A DNA stretch of 64,000 nucleotides from Janthinobacterium sp. B9-8 (GCF_000969645.2 NZ_CP014222.1:4281740-4345739), one strand, 5' to 3'; positions 17,601-27,586 are shown, counted from the stretch's first letter. Notes: generated by a model not told the origin, from the letters alone. Numbers and translations: made by a program.

Positions 17601-18716
17601 ATGGTTTCTACAAGGATTCACCCGCTCGCTGCGGCGGCCCATGCTCACCCTTATGTCTATTACGCGGTACTGAGGGATGAAGCGCCTATCTTCTTTGATA
17701 CGGAGCACAAAATATGGGTGGTGAGCAGGGCAGATTTAATTATGGAGCTGATGCAAAGCCCGCATTGCGTGGTGTGCCCGCCAAACGAGCCGGTCCCTGC
17801 AGCCATTGTTGGAATGCCAGCGGCTGAAGTATTTGCACGCCTGATTCGGATGAACGAGGGGCAGGCGCATCTGCATTTAAAGCAGGCTATCCAGCGCAAC
17901 TTAGCCTTGGTTGATACGGCGTGTTTGCCACAGCTCGTTAAAAAATGGCGCTCATCGGAGTGCGACTTGTACGCGCTTTGTCATTTTGTGCCGGTGGCGG
18001 TATTGGCTGACCTACTGGGTTTTACACCAGATACCCAGCCCGAAATAATGGGCTGGATTGCCGATTTTGTGGCTTGTCTTTCTCCTTTAAGCCGTGATGC
18101 AGACCTTGCCAGGGCAAGCGTGGCTGCGCAGTGTTTATTGGTGCATTTCACTGGAGCTTTGGAGGGGGATTTGCCGCAAGGCAGTGTGCTGGCTCATCTT
18201 TTACAAAATTCAGATGACATCGATCACCAAGCGCTGCTGGCTAATTTAATCGGCCTGCTTTCGCAAAGTTATGAAGCAACGGCGGGCCTGCTTGGCAATT
18301 GCCTGATTGCGTTACAGCAGCATGGAGCTGTAGCGATTTTATCGCTGACTTCTTTTGTTGAGGAAGTCGCTCGCTACGATCCATCTGTGCAAAACACCAG
18401 GCGTTTTGTGGTGCAAGACTTCGAAATCCACGGTCAGCTTTTGCGAAAAGGCGACGCTGTATTGCTGCTCCTTGCGGCTGCTAATCGTGATGCTGCCTTT
18501 AATGTAAAGGGCGATGATTTTGTACTAAACCGCGCAGCTCGCCGTAGCCTGAGCTTCGGCCATGGCCGGCATGGCTGTCCCGGGCAGGCGCTGGCAATCA
18601 AAATAACGACAGCAATTTTGAGCGACTACCTAGCTGAGCGAGATACAGCAGGGCCCTTACAATGGATATATCAAGCCTCAGTCAATGGGCGCATTCCGAG
18701 GTTTATTAGTACCTGA
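17601..18716 (+). CDS. Cytochrome P450
   Basis: Soluble bacterial P450, 371 aa, slightly short for the family (~400). The heme-thiolate loop FGHGRHGCPGQALA (about residues 313-326) and the K-helix ExxR (EEVAR) are present, as is a C-terminal IPRF segment. The I-helix reads SQSYEATAGL instead of the usual AGxET, which occurs in some P450s and may affect proton delivery. The substrate is unknown, and no ferredoxin or reductase gene is adjacent. It is transcribed divergently from an ArsR-type regulator. The start is the ATG at 17601. Confidence 0.93.
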   Translation: MVSTRIHPLAAAAHAHPYVYYAVLRDEAPIFFDTEHKIWVVSRADLIMELMQSPHCVVCPPNEPVPAAIVGMPAAEVFARLIRMNEGQAHLHLKQAIQRNLALVDTACLPQLVKKWRSSECDLYALCHFVPVAVLADLLGFTPDTQPEIMGWIADFVACLSPLSRDADLARASVAAQCLLVHFTGALEGDLPQGSVLAHLLQNSDDIDHQALLANLIGLLSQSYEATAGLLGNCLIALQQHGAVAILSLTSFVEEVARYDPSVQNTRRFVVQDFEIHGQLLRKGDAVLLLLAAANRDAAFNVKGDDFVLNRAARRSLSFGHGRHGCPGQALAIKITTAILSDYLAERDTAGPLQWIYQASVNGRIPRFIST

Positions 18717-19139
18717 TATTACGCAGCGATCATCTTTTTAGTGCCTTCGGCACGTTGATTTTGGAGCGGTAGCCACCGCGGGGCCTTCCTTTCTTGCTTC
18801 GCCAAGAAACGAAGCCAAGCGACAAATTCAAAAACACGAAAGCTCCTGCGCTGCGGACAATCGAGTCGGCGGCGGGCGGGATTGGCTCGTTCCTCGCTCC
18901 CTTGGCGAAACCCCGCCCCGCTTGTTCCTCGCTCCGGCGTGTTTCAAGGGGAGATTTAAGCCCCGTGCCACTAGCAGCGATACGAATCCTAATTGCTGGG
19001 TTTTGAAATACTTAAAGCCTAAGAAAAAAACTTAACTCAAGACATATTTTTCCTCCGTGAAATTCCGTTTTCTCTGTGCCCTCCGTGGTTCAAGATTTGG
19101 GTTTTACTGAGCAACATCGCTTATTCAAAAGGACTCCCC
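18717..19139. other. Intergenic region with degenerate repeat-like sequence
   Basis: About 420 bp with no convincing gene. The middle (about 18740-18960) has the low-complexity look of a dispersed noncoding repeat: runs such as TTCCTCGCTCC occur twice, about 45 bp apart. A segment near 19052-19090 carries CTCCGTG/CTCTGTG words shared with the CACAGAG repeats. The short ORF at 18794-19006 is considered spurious. Confidence 0.4.
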
Positions 19140-19478
19140 ATGATTGCCGTAATTTTTGAAGTTTGGCCTGCGCAAATGCAGGAATACTTGTGCATTGCTG
19201 CTGATTTACGCAGTGAATTGGCCCAGCAGGATGGTTTTATTTCTATAGAGCGTTTTAGCAGCCTGAGCGAGCCTAATAAGCTGCTTTCTTTGTCTTTTTG
19301 GCGCGATGAGGCGGCGGTGAAGGCTTGGCGTTGTAGTGCAAAGCATCAGGGTGCGCAATCGCTTGGCCGACAGAAAGTTTTTGCAGATTACCGCCTGCGC
19401 GTGGCTCTGGTTACACGGGATTATGGCTTGAACGAGCGCGATCAGGCTCCAGAAGATAGCTTGATCTTGCACGGCTGA
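19140..19478 (+). CDS. ABM-domain (antibiotic biosynthesis monooxygenase-like) protein
   Basis: A 112-aa protein with the dimeric alpha/beta-barrel ABM fold signature: IAVIFEVWPAQMQEYL at the start, DGFISIERFSSL, then LLSLSFWRDEAAVKAW and the HQGAQ motif. Family members act as cofactor-free monooxygenases or heme-degrading or stress proteins; the substrate here cannot be told. It precedes the macAB operon in the same direction with a 116-bp gap. Confidence 0.8.
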   Translation: MIAVIFEVWPAQMQEYLCIAADLRSELAQQDGFISIERFSSLSEPNKLLSLSFWRDEAAVKAWRCSAKHQGAQSLGRQKVFADYRLRVALVTRDYGLNERDQAPEDSLILHG

Positions 19479-19594
19479 ATTGGGTGATCCTGTCGTTAAA
19501 GTATGCGGCCGTGCTACTTTTTTACGACAAAGAATGATTGCATCAAATGTTATGCTTGCCATCTTGTTTTATCTACTGGCTGGAAGAAAACGCG

Positions 19595-20746
19595 ATGGCT
19601 TGGAAGTTTAAACGTTGGTCTTGGTTGCGAATTGCAATGGTTTTGCTCCTGCTGGCTTTGCTGGGCTGGGGAGTAAAGGCGATTTTCTTCCCAAGTAAGG
19701 CAGCTCCTCAGTACACCACGGCCAAGGTGGCGAAGGCTGATTTAGAAAATGCAGTGCTGGCGACGGGCACTTTGCAGGCTTTTCGTAAGGTGGACGTGGG
19801 CGCGCAGGTTTCCGGACAGTTGCAAAAGCTGGACGTTGAGCTGGGGGACAGAGTAAAGAAAGGCCAGCTCTTGGCAACAATTGATCCAGAGTTGGCGCAA
19901 AACGAGGCGCTGAATGCAGAGGCTTCTTTGGAAGGATTGCTCGCGCAAAGGCAATCGACTCTGCTGCAATTAGAGCAGGCCAAAATTGAGCTGGCCCGCC
20001 AGCAAACCATGCTGAGCCGGGAAGCCACATCCAAGCAGGCGGTAGAAGATGCGAGCTTAAAGCAAAGAACGCTGCAATCAGATTTGGCGCAGCGCGATGC
20101 CGATATCAAAAAAGCCAAGCTCACGCTTGATTCATCTAAAACCCGCCTTGGCTACACCCGTATTCTTGCGCCGATTGATGGCGAAGTAGCGGCGATTACT
20201 ACGCTGGAGGGCCAGACTGTGATTGCGGCCCAGCAAGCGCCTAATCTTTTAACCTTGGCCGATTTAGACACCATTACCGTTAAAGCGCAGATTTCTGAGG
20301 CGGATGTGATGAAAGTTCACGCCGGGCAAGTGGTGTATTTCACCACCTTGGGCCAGCCGGATAAGCGCTATTACGGCAAGCTGCGTGCGATTCAGCCGAC
20401 CCCAGAGAAAGTCAATAACGCAATTTTTTATAATGCACTGTTTGAAGTGCCCAATCCAACACACGCACTGCGTCAGGATATGACCGCGCAGGTGGCGATT
20501 GTGCTGGAGCACGCAAAAAGTGTTTTAAGTATTCCCACCATTGCCTTAGGGGCCAAGGCTAAAGATGGCCGCTATACCGTGAGGGTGGTGGGCGTGGATG
20601 GCATTGCGGTCGATAGGCAGATCAAAACTGGCCTGAATAATAATGTGCAGGTGCAAGTGCTCGAAGGCTTAAAAGAAGGTGATCTGGTGGTCACAGGCGA
20701 TGCGGCCTTGGGTAAATCAGAAGCTTCTGTGTCGATTGGAGCATAG
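19595..20746 (+). CDS. macA: MacA-like periplasmic adaptor of a tripartite efflux pump
   Basis: A 383-aa membrane fusion protein that bridges an ABC exporter and an outer-membrane channel. An N-terminal membrane anchor (MVLLLLALLGWGVKAIFF) is followed by a lipoyl half (VDVGAQVSGQLQKLDVELGD), a coiled-coil hairpin (~100-190) and the second lipoyl half (GYTRILAPIDGEVAAITTLEGQ). The ATG at 19595 with GGAAG 8 nt upstream is preferred over the in-frame ATG at 19538. macB begins 2 bp after its stop. Confidence 0.93.
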   Translation: MAWKFKRWSWLRIAMVLLLLALLGWGVKAIFFPSKAAPQYTTAKVAKADLENAVLATGTLQAFRKVDVGAQVSGQLQKLDVELGDRVKKGQLLATIDPELAQNEALNAEASLEGLLAQRQSTLLQLEQAKIELARQQTMLSREATSKQAVEDASLKQRTLQSDLAQRDADIKKAKLTLDSSKTRLGYTRILAPIDGEVAAITTLEGQTVIAAQQAPNLLTLADLDTITVKAQISEADVMKVHAGQVVYFTTLGQPDKRYYGKLRAIQPTPEKVNNAIFYNALFEVPNPTHALRQDMTAQVAIVLEHAKSVLSIPTIALGAKAKDGRYTVRVVGVDGIAVDRQIKTGLNNNVQVQVLEGLKEGDLVVTGDAALGKSEASVSIGA

Positions 20747-20748
20747 CC

Positions 20749-22701
20749 GTGCGTAAGCCTCTTTTAGAGCTCGCCAATATTGTGCGCAGCTTTCCGGCTG
20801 GCGACAGCGAAGCGGTGGTGCTGGATCAGGTTAATCTTTGTATTCATGCCGGTGAAATGGTGGCAATTGTGGGCGCTTCCGGCTCGGGCAAATCCACCTT
20901 GATGAATATTCTGGGCTGCCTGGATAAGCCGACTTCGGGCACTTATCAGGTGAATGGCCGCGATGTATCCGGCCTTGATAGTGATGAGCTGGCAGGGCTG
21001 CGGCGGGATCGTTTTGGTTTTATTTTTCAGCGCTACCATTTATTGCCGCACCTATCTGCGCAGGGCAATGTGGAAATGCCTGCGGTTTATTCTGGGCTGG
21101 CTAAGGATGCGCGGCAGGATAGAGCCAAAGCTTTACTCCGTCGCCTTGGTTTAAGCGATAAATTTGGGCACCGCCCCAGCCAGCTTTCTGGTGGTCAGCA
21201 GCAGCGGGTGAGTATTGCCCGCGCTTTGATGAATGGCGGCGAAGTGATTCTGGCTGATGAGCCAACCGGTGCGCTGGACAGCCATAGCGGTGAAGAAGTG
21301 ATGAATATCCTGCGCGAGCTGCACGCGCAGGGCCACACCGTGATTATTGTTACCCACGATCATAAAGTGGCCGATTGCGCCGAGCGCATTGTAGAGATCA
21401 GCGATGGCCGCATTATTAGCGACCGCAGTAAGCCAGTTGAAGTATTGGTGGAAGGCAAAATTGCGCCGCACGGGCGGGAAGTTAAATCGCTAAGGGTGGT
21501 GCTGGATCGCTTTCTGGCCGCTTTAAATATGGCTTGGCGGGCAATGTCGGCGAATCGGATGCGTACCTTGCTTACTATGCTGGGCGTGGTGATTGGCATT
21601 ACTTCGGTGGTGTCGATTGTGGCGATTGGCGAGGGGGCTAAGCGCAAGATTCTGCAAAATATTGGTGAAATTGGCAGCAATACGATGAATATTTTCCCCG
21701 GTAAAGACTGGGGAGACGACAGGGCGGGTAGTCTGCGCTCCTTGCTGCCGGGGGATATTACCGCGCTGCAAGCGATGCCTTTTATTGATAGCGTCACCCC
21801 AAGCACCAGCGCCAGTTTGCGCTTGCGCCATCGCGCCTTGGATATCGGGGCCAGCGTGAGTGGGGTGGGCGAGTATTATTTTCGGGTCAGTGGCTTGCAG
21901 CCTGCACTGGGGCGGTTTTTTAATAGTGAGGATGTGGCCTCTCAATCGCAGCTGGTGGTGATCGATCACAATACCCAGCGTAAATTATTCCCTAATGGGG
22001 CAGACCCGCTGGGGCAGGTGATTTTAGTGGGAAATCTACCGGCCACCGTGATTGGTGTGGCGGCAGAAAATAAGAGTGGCTTTGGTGGCGGCGGGCAATC
22101 TTTGCAAGTCTGGCTACCATTTACTACCACGGCTAATCGCCTGTTTGGCCAGCAATATTTTAACAATATCACCGTGCGGGTAAAGGATGGGCAATCGTCT
22201 GCCGCTGCCGAGCAAAGCATAGAAAAGCTACTCACGCTGCGACATGGCAGCAAGGACTTTTTTATCTACAACATGGATAGCGTCGTTAAAAAGATCGAGC
22301 AAACCAGCCAGATGCTGGCGCTGTTGCTATCGATGATTGCGCTGATTTCCCTTGTAGTGGGCGGGATAGGTGTGATGAATATTATGTTGGTATCGGTTAC
22401 CGAGAGAACGCGTGAAATTGGCATTCGTATGGCGGTGGGCGCGCGGCAAAGCGATGTGATGCAGCAGTTTCTAACCGAATCGGTGCTGGTTTGCCTGATT
22501 GGTGGCGTGATTGGCGTGCTGCTCTCCTTGGGTATCGGTGCTTTGGTGCAATTTTTTGTGCCCGATTGGCAAATGATTTTCTCTCTTGGATCCTTTATCG
22601 CCGCCTTTATTTGCTCAACACTGATCGGCGTGTTCTTTGGCTTTCTGCCCGCTCGTAATGCCGCGCGTTTAGACCCGATTGAAGCCTTGGCGCGAGAATA
22701 A
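20749..22701 (+). CDS. macB: MacB-like ABC transporter, fused ATPase/permease
   Basis: A 650-aa type VII ABC exporter that exports macrolides, lipopeptides or toxins by driving MacA and an outer-membrane channel. The N-terminal ATPase has Walker A GASGSGKST, signature LSGGQQQRVSIARA and Walker B VILADEPTGALD. A first transmembrane helix near 285-310 is followed by the large periplasmic MacB_PCD domain and three C-terminal FtsX helices, including RTREIGIRMAVGARQSDVM. GTG start at 20749 with GGAG upstream. It is in an operon with macA and the following channel gene. Confidence 0.95.
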   Translation: MRKPLLELANIVRSFPAGDSEAVVLDQVNLCIHAGEMVAIVGASGSGKSTLMNILGCLDKPTSGTYQVNGRDVSGLDSDELAGLRRDRFGFIFQRYHLLPHLSAQGNVEMPAVYSGLAKDARQDRAKALLRRLGLSDKFGHRPSQLSGGQQQRVSIARALMNGGEVILADEPTGALDSHSGEEVMNILRELHAQGHTVIIVTHDHKVADCAERIVEISDGRIISDRSKPVEVLVEGKIAPHGREVKSLRVVLDRFLAALNMAWRAMSANRMRTLLTMLGVVIGITSVVSIVAIGEGAKRKILQNIGEIGSNTMNIFPGKDWGDDRAGSLRSLLPGDITALQAMPFIDSVTPSTSASLRLRHRALDIGASVSGVGEYYFRVSGLQPALGRFFNSEDVASQSQLVVIDHNTQRKLFPNGADPLGQVILVGNLPATVIGVAAENKSGFGGGGQSLQVWLPFTTTANRLFGQQYFNNITVRVKDGQSSAAAEQSIEKLLTLRHGSKDFFIYNMDSVVKKIEQTSQMLALLLSMIALISLVVGGIGVMNIMLVSVTERTREIGIRMAVGARQSDVMQQFLTESVLVCLIGGVIGVLLSLGIGALVQFFVPDWQMIFSLGSFIAAFICSTLIGVFFGFLPARNAARLDPIEALARE

Positions 22702-22703
22702 AA

Positions 22704-24056
22704 ATGAAAAAAATCTTATTACTTTCAACGGTTTTCCTAAGTGCCTGTGGCTCCTTGCTGAGCCCCAGCCCTAATGTACCTTTACCCGCCGTGCCAGCCC
22801 AATGGGCTGAGCAAAATCAGGCAGCTGGCGTGTATCAGGGCGCGTGGTGGCTGGCGTTTCATGATGCAGCGCTAACGCAGCTAATCGACGATGCTTTACA
22901 AAGCAATGCTGATTTATCTATCGCGGCCATCAGGCTACGCCGCGCACATCTTCGGACCGGCGTGAGTGAACACGCGGCTTTGCCTGTATTGAGTGGCATT
23001 GGCGGGGCGAGTGTGAATCGCAGTTTTGACCCTGTGGTGAATCGCCAAAGCTACAACCTATCGGCCACGGCCAGCTATGAGTTTGATCTGTGGGGGCGTT
23101 TGGCGAGTGATAGAGCGGCAGCCAGAGAAGAGCGGATTGCTACTGAGGCTGACAGGCAGGCGCTTAAATTATCGATCTCTACATCGGTGGCCAGCCAATA
23201 TTGGACGATTGCTTTGCTAGATCAGAAGCTAGCTGCTAGCACGCTTAATTTGCAGCAGCTCAGGCAAGTGCTGGCGATTGCTCAGGCTAAAAATCAGGCC
23301 GGGGCATTGGCAAAAAGCGAGGTGCTGAGCACTGAGCAAAGCTTGCTCAGTGAAGAAGCGAATCACACCCAGCTTTTGCAGCAAAGGAAAGCTGCGTTTT
23401 ATAGCCTGAGTTTATTATTTGATCGGCCACCACAGAGTTTTACCTTGGCTGGAGCCAGCTTGCCGCAGGGTGATTTACCGGTTATTGCTGCTGGTTTACC
23501 CAGCGAAGTGCTAGGTCGTCGCCCCGATTTGCAAGCGATGGAGGCCAGATTAAGGGCGAGTTTGGCGCAAATTGATGTGGCCAGAGCCGCGTTTTACCCC
23601 AGCTTTTCGCTCACCACCAGCCTAGGTAGCAGTAGCTCTGCTTTAGCCGAGCTATTTCAGAGCCCTGTTGCATCCGCAGGGCTGAATTTGGCGCTGCCTT
23701 TTTTAGATTGGGAAAAGCATCAGCTGAATCTGGATATTAGTCGTACACAGTATGAAGAATTGCTCACTACATTCAGGCAAGGCCTCTATAAAGCGCTGGC
23801 CGAAACCGAGCAAGCACTGGATGCCAGAGCTCGCCTTGGTGAGCAAAATCAGCAGTTGGCTAAATCATTGGAATTGGCGGCGAAGCTGGATGGTATCGCC
23901 CAAGCGCGTTTTGAAGCTGGGGCCACAGATATTCAGCCTTGGCTAGACGCCGCCGCCCGTCGCCGTAGCGCTCAAACCAGCCTGCTACAAAATCATTTCG
24001 ATCAGGCGAGTAATTTGTTGGCGATTTATAAGGCTTTGGGTGGGGCGGTGGAGTAG
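22704..24056 (+). CDS. NodT/OprM-type outer-membrane efflux lipoprotein
   Basis: A 450-aa TolC-fold channel. A lipoprotein signal (MKKILLLSTVFLSACGS, lipobox LSAC, modified Cys15) is followed by two OEP repeats; the family-typical WWLAFHDAALTQLIDDAL and GRRPDLQAMEARLRASLAQI are present. It starts 2 bp after the macB stop, completing a three-component pump encoded in one operon. Confidence 0.94.
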   Translation: MKKILLLSTVFLSACGSLLSPSPNVPLPAVPAQWAEQNQAAGVYQGAWWLAFHDAALTQLIDDALQSNADLSIAAIRLRRAHLRTGVSEHAALPVLSGIGGASVNRSFDPVVNRQSYNLSATASYEFDLWGRLASDRAAAREERIATEADRQALKLSISTSVASQYWTIALLDQKLAASTLNLQQLRQVLAIAQAKNQAGALAKSEVLSTEQSLLSEEANHTQLLQQRKAAFYSLSLLFDRPPQSFTLAGASLPQGDLPVIAAGLPSEVLGRRPDLQAMEARLRASLAQIDVARAAFYPSFSLTTSLGSSSSALAELFQSPVASAGLNLALPFLDWEKHQLNLDISRTQYEELLTTFRQGLYKALAETEQALDARARLGEQNQQLAKSLELAAKLDGIAQARFEAGATDIQPWLDAAARRRSAQTSLLQNHFDQASNLLAIYKALGGAVE

Positions 24057-24057
24057 C

Positions 24058-24191
24058 AATCTTATCAACTTAAGTAAGACCAAAAGGAAATGATGCTTTT
24101 GTAGCTTGGGTTAGCTGGTTTATGCGCCTATTTAAAGGGCGGATAAATCAGCGTAACCCAAGCTACGAATTCACCTTAAGTTGATAGGATT
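24058..24191. repeat. Palindromic MITE-like element (GTAGG family)
   Basis: Nested inverted repeats: the outer pair AATCTTATCAACTTAAG (24058-24074) and CTTAAGTTGATAGGATT (24175-24191) nearly match, and the inner pair GTAGCTTGGGTTA (24101-24113) and TAACCCAAGCTAC (24154-24166) is perfect. Further complementary steps (GCTGGTTTAT, ATAAATCAGC) lead to the loop. Words are shared with the copy at 12416-12490. It lies between the efflux operon and the convergent chemoreceptor gene, where it may also terminate transcription. Confidence 0.7.
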
Positions 24192-24219
24192 GGGTTGATA
24201 GGAAGGCGTTCTTTTCGCG

Positions 24220-25923
24220 TCAAACCAAATGAAATTGCTGCATTTCTACAGAGAGCGCTTTGGATAGCTCTCGCAGGCGGCGGGCGTTGCCGGCGGCTTT
24301 TTCTACTGCACTGCTGCTGGCAGAGGCGAGCTGTGAAACGCGATCGATATTATCGACCACTTTATTTGCCTCTTGTGATTGCCGGTGCAGCGAGCTGCTG
24401 ATATCGCTGATCACATCCCCCATTGCTCCTGCATCGATGCGTATGGTTTCAATGGCCGTGCCTGCGCGGCTGGCTAGCTCAACGCCTATTTCTACTTTGT
24501 TTACACCATTATTCATATGTACTGCCGTGTATTCAGTGCCTTCCTGAATTTTGCGTACCTTTTCGGTAATTTCCTGAGTGGAGCTGGCAGTGCGCTCGGC
24601 GAGTTTTCGTACCTCATCGGCGACGACGGCAAAGCCTCGCCCTTGTTCGCCAGCCCTCGCTGCCTCGATGGCGGCATTTAAGGCGAGCAAATTGGTTTGA
24701 TCGGCAATGTCTCTGATGACCTGCACAATCACAGAGATTTGCTGGGCATGGCCAGTGAGCATAGCTACGCTGCCGGAGGCCTCTTGAACGGTGGCGGCGA
24801 TGGTTTTGATGCTGTCTACCGTTTCACGGATGACTTGATCACCACGAGTTAGGGTATGGCTGGAAGACTTGGTCATATCGCTGGCATTGTTGGCGCTGCT
24901 TGATATTTGATTAATGCTGGCCACGAGCTGTTGTACGGTTTCGCGCATGGCGAGCATCGAGTCGGATTGATTTTTAACCAAATCTTCGGCTTCATCAGAA
25001 GCATTGCCAATGGCATCTGCGCCTCGCTCTATTTCCTGGGCGGCATGTGAAACTTGTTGCATGATGTGGCTGAGTTTGATTTGCATATCGCCCATCAGCG
25101 CCAGAAAGCTATCGGGAATACGGCCGCTCATTTCTATGCGGTGGGCAAAATCTCCTGCGGCCATGTAGCTAATATGCTGTCTGGCTTCCTCTACTGTGCC
25201 ACCTATTGTATTGCGCAAGGCCACAAAGGTGCGCCACAGCATAAATAAGGTGGCGACCCCAACTAAAATAAAGATGATTTTAGCAATGCTCGCTAGTTGG
25301 TTGGCATCGAGTACGGCTTTTGCGGTACGTGCTTCAAGCAGGGTGTAAAACTCATCAATGGGCTGCATGATTTTGGCTTTATTTGCGTGATAAGTCTTAT
25401 CGTGCATCATGGCCCGCGCCTTGGCGTAGCCTTCTTCGGCGCCTTCATCTGTTTTTTTGACTAAACCCATCGCTTCTACTTCGGTATTCACTAGGCCATC
25501 GGAGTTTTTCTTGGCTTCAGTGAGCTTGCCAAATTCCTCATCGGTAAAACCCAGCTCTTTCATCATTTCTAATAGAGGGCGTTTTACGGCGGAGTCTGCT
25601 CTTGGTGCGGTGCCTGTGGCGGCTACAAAATCCCAGTAGATACGGTTGTAGTTTTCTGGTCGTGCTTTGTCGCCATTACGAATCGCCAAAATATCCATAT
25701 ATTGCTTTTCATAAGCTGGATCGCGCGACACTACATAGGTGCGGGCTAGGCGGGTTAAATCGTCGGAAGATTGGCGCAGCTCATCGGCGAGTAAATAAGA
25801 CTGATAGCGCTGCAAATTAGCTTCATCCACCCTGATATGCAGGCTGACATACACGGCAAATAAGATAACTAGCGTGATCAAACAGCCGATAGACGCCATC
25901 AGGTTTTTCTGGAAGGAAGACAT
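24220..25923 (-). CDS. Methyl-accepting chemotaxis protein
   Basis: A 567-aa transmembrane chemoreceptor. TM1 lies at residues ~8-30, a four-helix-bundle periplasmic sensor at ~30-205, TM2 at ~208-232, then HAMP, then a long cytoplasmic coiled coil. The tip contains IRDIADQTNLLALNAAIEAA and RGFAVVADEVRKLAERT, the invariant CheA/CheW contact region. No C-terminal CheR-binding pentapeptide is evident (it ends MQQFHLV). Ligand unknown. Monocistronic. Confidence 0.95.
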   Translation of the reverse strand: MSSFQKNLMASIGCLITLVILFAVYVSLHIRVDEANLQRYQSYLLADELRQSSDDLTRLARTYVVSRDPAYEKQYMDILAIRNGDKARPENYNRIYWDFVAATGTAPRADSAVKRPLLEMMKELGFTDEEFGKLTEAKKNSDGLVNTEVEAMGLVKKTDEGAEEGYAKARAMMHDKTYHANKAKIMQPIDEFYTLLEARTAKAVLDANQLASIAKIIFILVGVATLFMLWRTFVALRNTIGGTVEEARQHISYMAAGDFAHRIEMSGRIPDSFLALMGDMQIKLSHIMQQVSHAAQEIERGADAIGNASDEAEDLVKNQSDSMLAMRETVQQLVASINQISSSANNASDMTKSSSHTLTRGDQVIRETVDSIKTIAATVQEASGSVAMLTGHAQQISVIVQVIRDIADQTNLLALNAAIEAARAGEQGRGFAVVADEVRKLAERTASSTQEITEKVRKIQEGTEYTAVHMNNGVNKVEIGVELASRAGTAIETIRIDAGAMGDVISDISSSLHRQSQEANKVVDNIDRVSQLASASSSAVEKAAGNARRLRELSKALSVEMQQFHLV

Positions 25924-26356
25924 TGCACACCACCATAGTGATTACTGTTCATATTCACTATGGATGAGCGGGCGTCACAAAGATGCCATGTATATGTCTT
26001 TGCTGACAGCAGGTCAAAAATGGTGGCTTAGAGGTGGGTTTTTCTGGCGGGAGACGGTTGTCTTTTTCCAGCAATATTGCATGGGCGGGTGGATTTTTTT
26101 ACTTTTATTTAATTTTTTATGTAAGTAATTATTAAATTTGTAGCGGCGTGTATTTACCTGTTTTGAAAAAAACCAGCTGAGGTAGGGGAGGTTTTGCTAT
26201 AGATGGGCTAATTTTTGCTAAAAATAGAGTGTTGCTAGGCATTTTAGTGAGGCCTAGCCCGAGCGTTGATTTACACGCTTTCTAACTTTATTTTTTTGAC
26301 TATGAAATATTACATTAAGCCACGCTATATTTTATAGCATGGCTTAAGCTTGAATC
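25924..26356. other. Intergenic region with two hairpins
   Basis: No supportable gene. Two inverted repeats are visible: GCTAGGC/GCCTAGC (26234-26258), and TTAAGCCA/TGGCTTAA (26315-26347) with an inner GCTATA/TATAGC pair. The second lies 3' of the flavoprotein gene on the minus strand and is a plausible terminator. The chemoreceptor promoter should lie near 25930-26130. Confidence 0.45.
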
Positions 26357-27586
26357 TCAGCGGGCGTTTAAGTACTCCAATGCGCCCAGCCCAGCTTGCC
26401 TGCCGCTGGCAAGACAGGCGGTAATCAGATAGCCCCCGGTTGGCGCTTCCCAATCGAGCATTTCACCTGCGCAAAATACACCGGGGATTTTTTCCAGCAT
26501 CAGTGCCGGGCTCATTGCCTCAAAGCACACGCCACCTGCGCTGCTGATTGCTTCGTCTATTGGGCGTGGGGCTAATAGTTTGAGCGGCAGGCCTTTAATG
26601 GCGGCGGCAAGCTTATTCATATCGTTAAAATCGTTCCGTGAAATTTCTTCACGCAGTAGGCCTGCTTTTACGCCCTCGATGCCTAATTTGCGGCGCAAAT
26701 GGCTGGCCATTGAATCTGCGCCGCGTGGGCGCTTCAGGTCTTCTAATACACGCTCCAGCGATTTGCCTGGGGCCAGATCTAGCAAAATATCGGCACTGCC
26801 ATTGGCTTTGATTTCATCACGGATGGCGGCTGAGAAAGTGTAAATTAAGCTGCCTTCCACGCCGCCCTTAGTCAGTACAAATTCACCTTGTTTACGCACG
26901 CCTTTAAATTCAATGGCCACGGCTTTCAGTGGTGAGCCAGCAAAGCGCTCGCTTAAGTGATCGCTCCAGCCAATATCAAAGCCGCAATTAGCAGCGCTTA
27001 AAGGCTCGATTACGACGCCCTTTTCTGCCAGCAGTGGTTGCCATAGGCCATCAGACCCTAACTTGGCCCAGCTTGCGCCCCCCAAGGCCAGAATGGTGGC
27101 GTCGCTGCTGTGGCTGATTTCGCCATCTGGCGTTGCAAAGCGCATTTGCTCGGCTTCATTCCAGCCCAGCCAGCGATGGCGTACATGAATGCGCACGCCG
27201 CTGCTACGCAACCTGGAAATCCACGCGCGTAATAGGGGGGCTGCTTTCATTTCTTTTGGAAACACACGGCCTGAGCTACCCACAAAGGTTTCAACACCCA
27301 GCCCATGTACCCATTCTTGCAAGGCATCGTTACCAAAGGCCGCCAGTAAAGGCTGTAGCTCGCTACTGTGCTTGCCATAGCGGGCTAGAAATGGCTCGGC
27401 AGATTCGGAGTGAGTGATATTCAAACCGCCCACACCAGCGAGCAAAAATTTACGGCCCACCGATGGCATCGCATCAAAAAGATCTACGTCTACCCCGCCT
27501 TGGCTAAGAATCTCGGCGGCCATCAGGCCAGCAGGGCCACCACCAATAATGGCGACAGATTTGCGGGGAGTAGAAATAGTGGTCAT
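26357..27586 (-). CDS. HI0933/YhiN-type FAD-dependent oxidoreductase
   Basis: A 409-aa flavoprotein of the HI0933 family (TIGR03862-like). The N-terminal dinucleotide motif IIGGGPAGLMAAEILSQGG is followed by a family-specific RKFLLAGVGGLNITHSE; ATILALGGASWAKLGSDG and the C-terminal GVFCAGEMLDWEAPTGGYLI close the FAD site. The reaction is unknown for most members; relatives include bile-acid-reducing BaiN. It stands alone between the chemoreceptor and flagellin genes. Confidence 0.9.
   Translation of the reverse strand: MTTISTPRKSVAIIGGGPAGLMAAEILSQGGVDVDLFDAMPSVGRKFLLAGVGGLNITHSESAEPFLARYGKHSSELQPLLAAFGNDALQEWVHGLGVETFVGSSGRVFPKEMKAAPLLRAWISRLRSSGVRIHVRHRWLGWNEAEQMRFATPDGEISHSSDATILALGGASWAKLGSDGLWQPLLAEKGVVIEPLSAANCGFDIGWSDHLSERFAGSPLKAVAIEFKGVRKQGEFVLTKGGVEGSLIYTFSAAIRDEIKANGSADILLDLAPGKSLERVLEDLKRPRGADSMASHLRRKLGIEGVKAGLLREEISRNDFNDMNKLAAAIKGLPLKLLAPRPIDEAISSAGGVCFEAMSPALMLEKIPGVFCAGEMLDWEAPTGGYLITACLASGRQAGLGALEYLNAR

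Noticed and set aside
18794..19006. 70-codon ORF between the P450 and the ABM gene
   Set aside because: Composition matches a degenerate noncoding repeat and the translated product resembles nothing.
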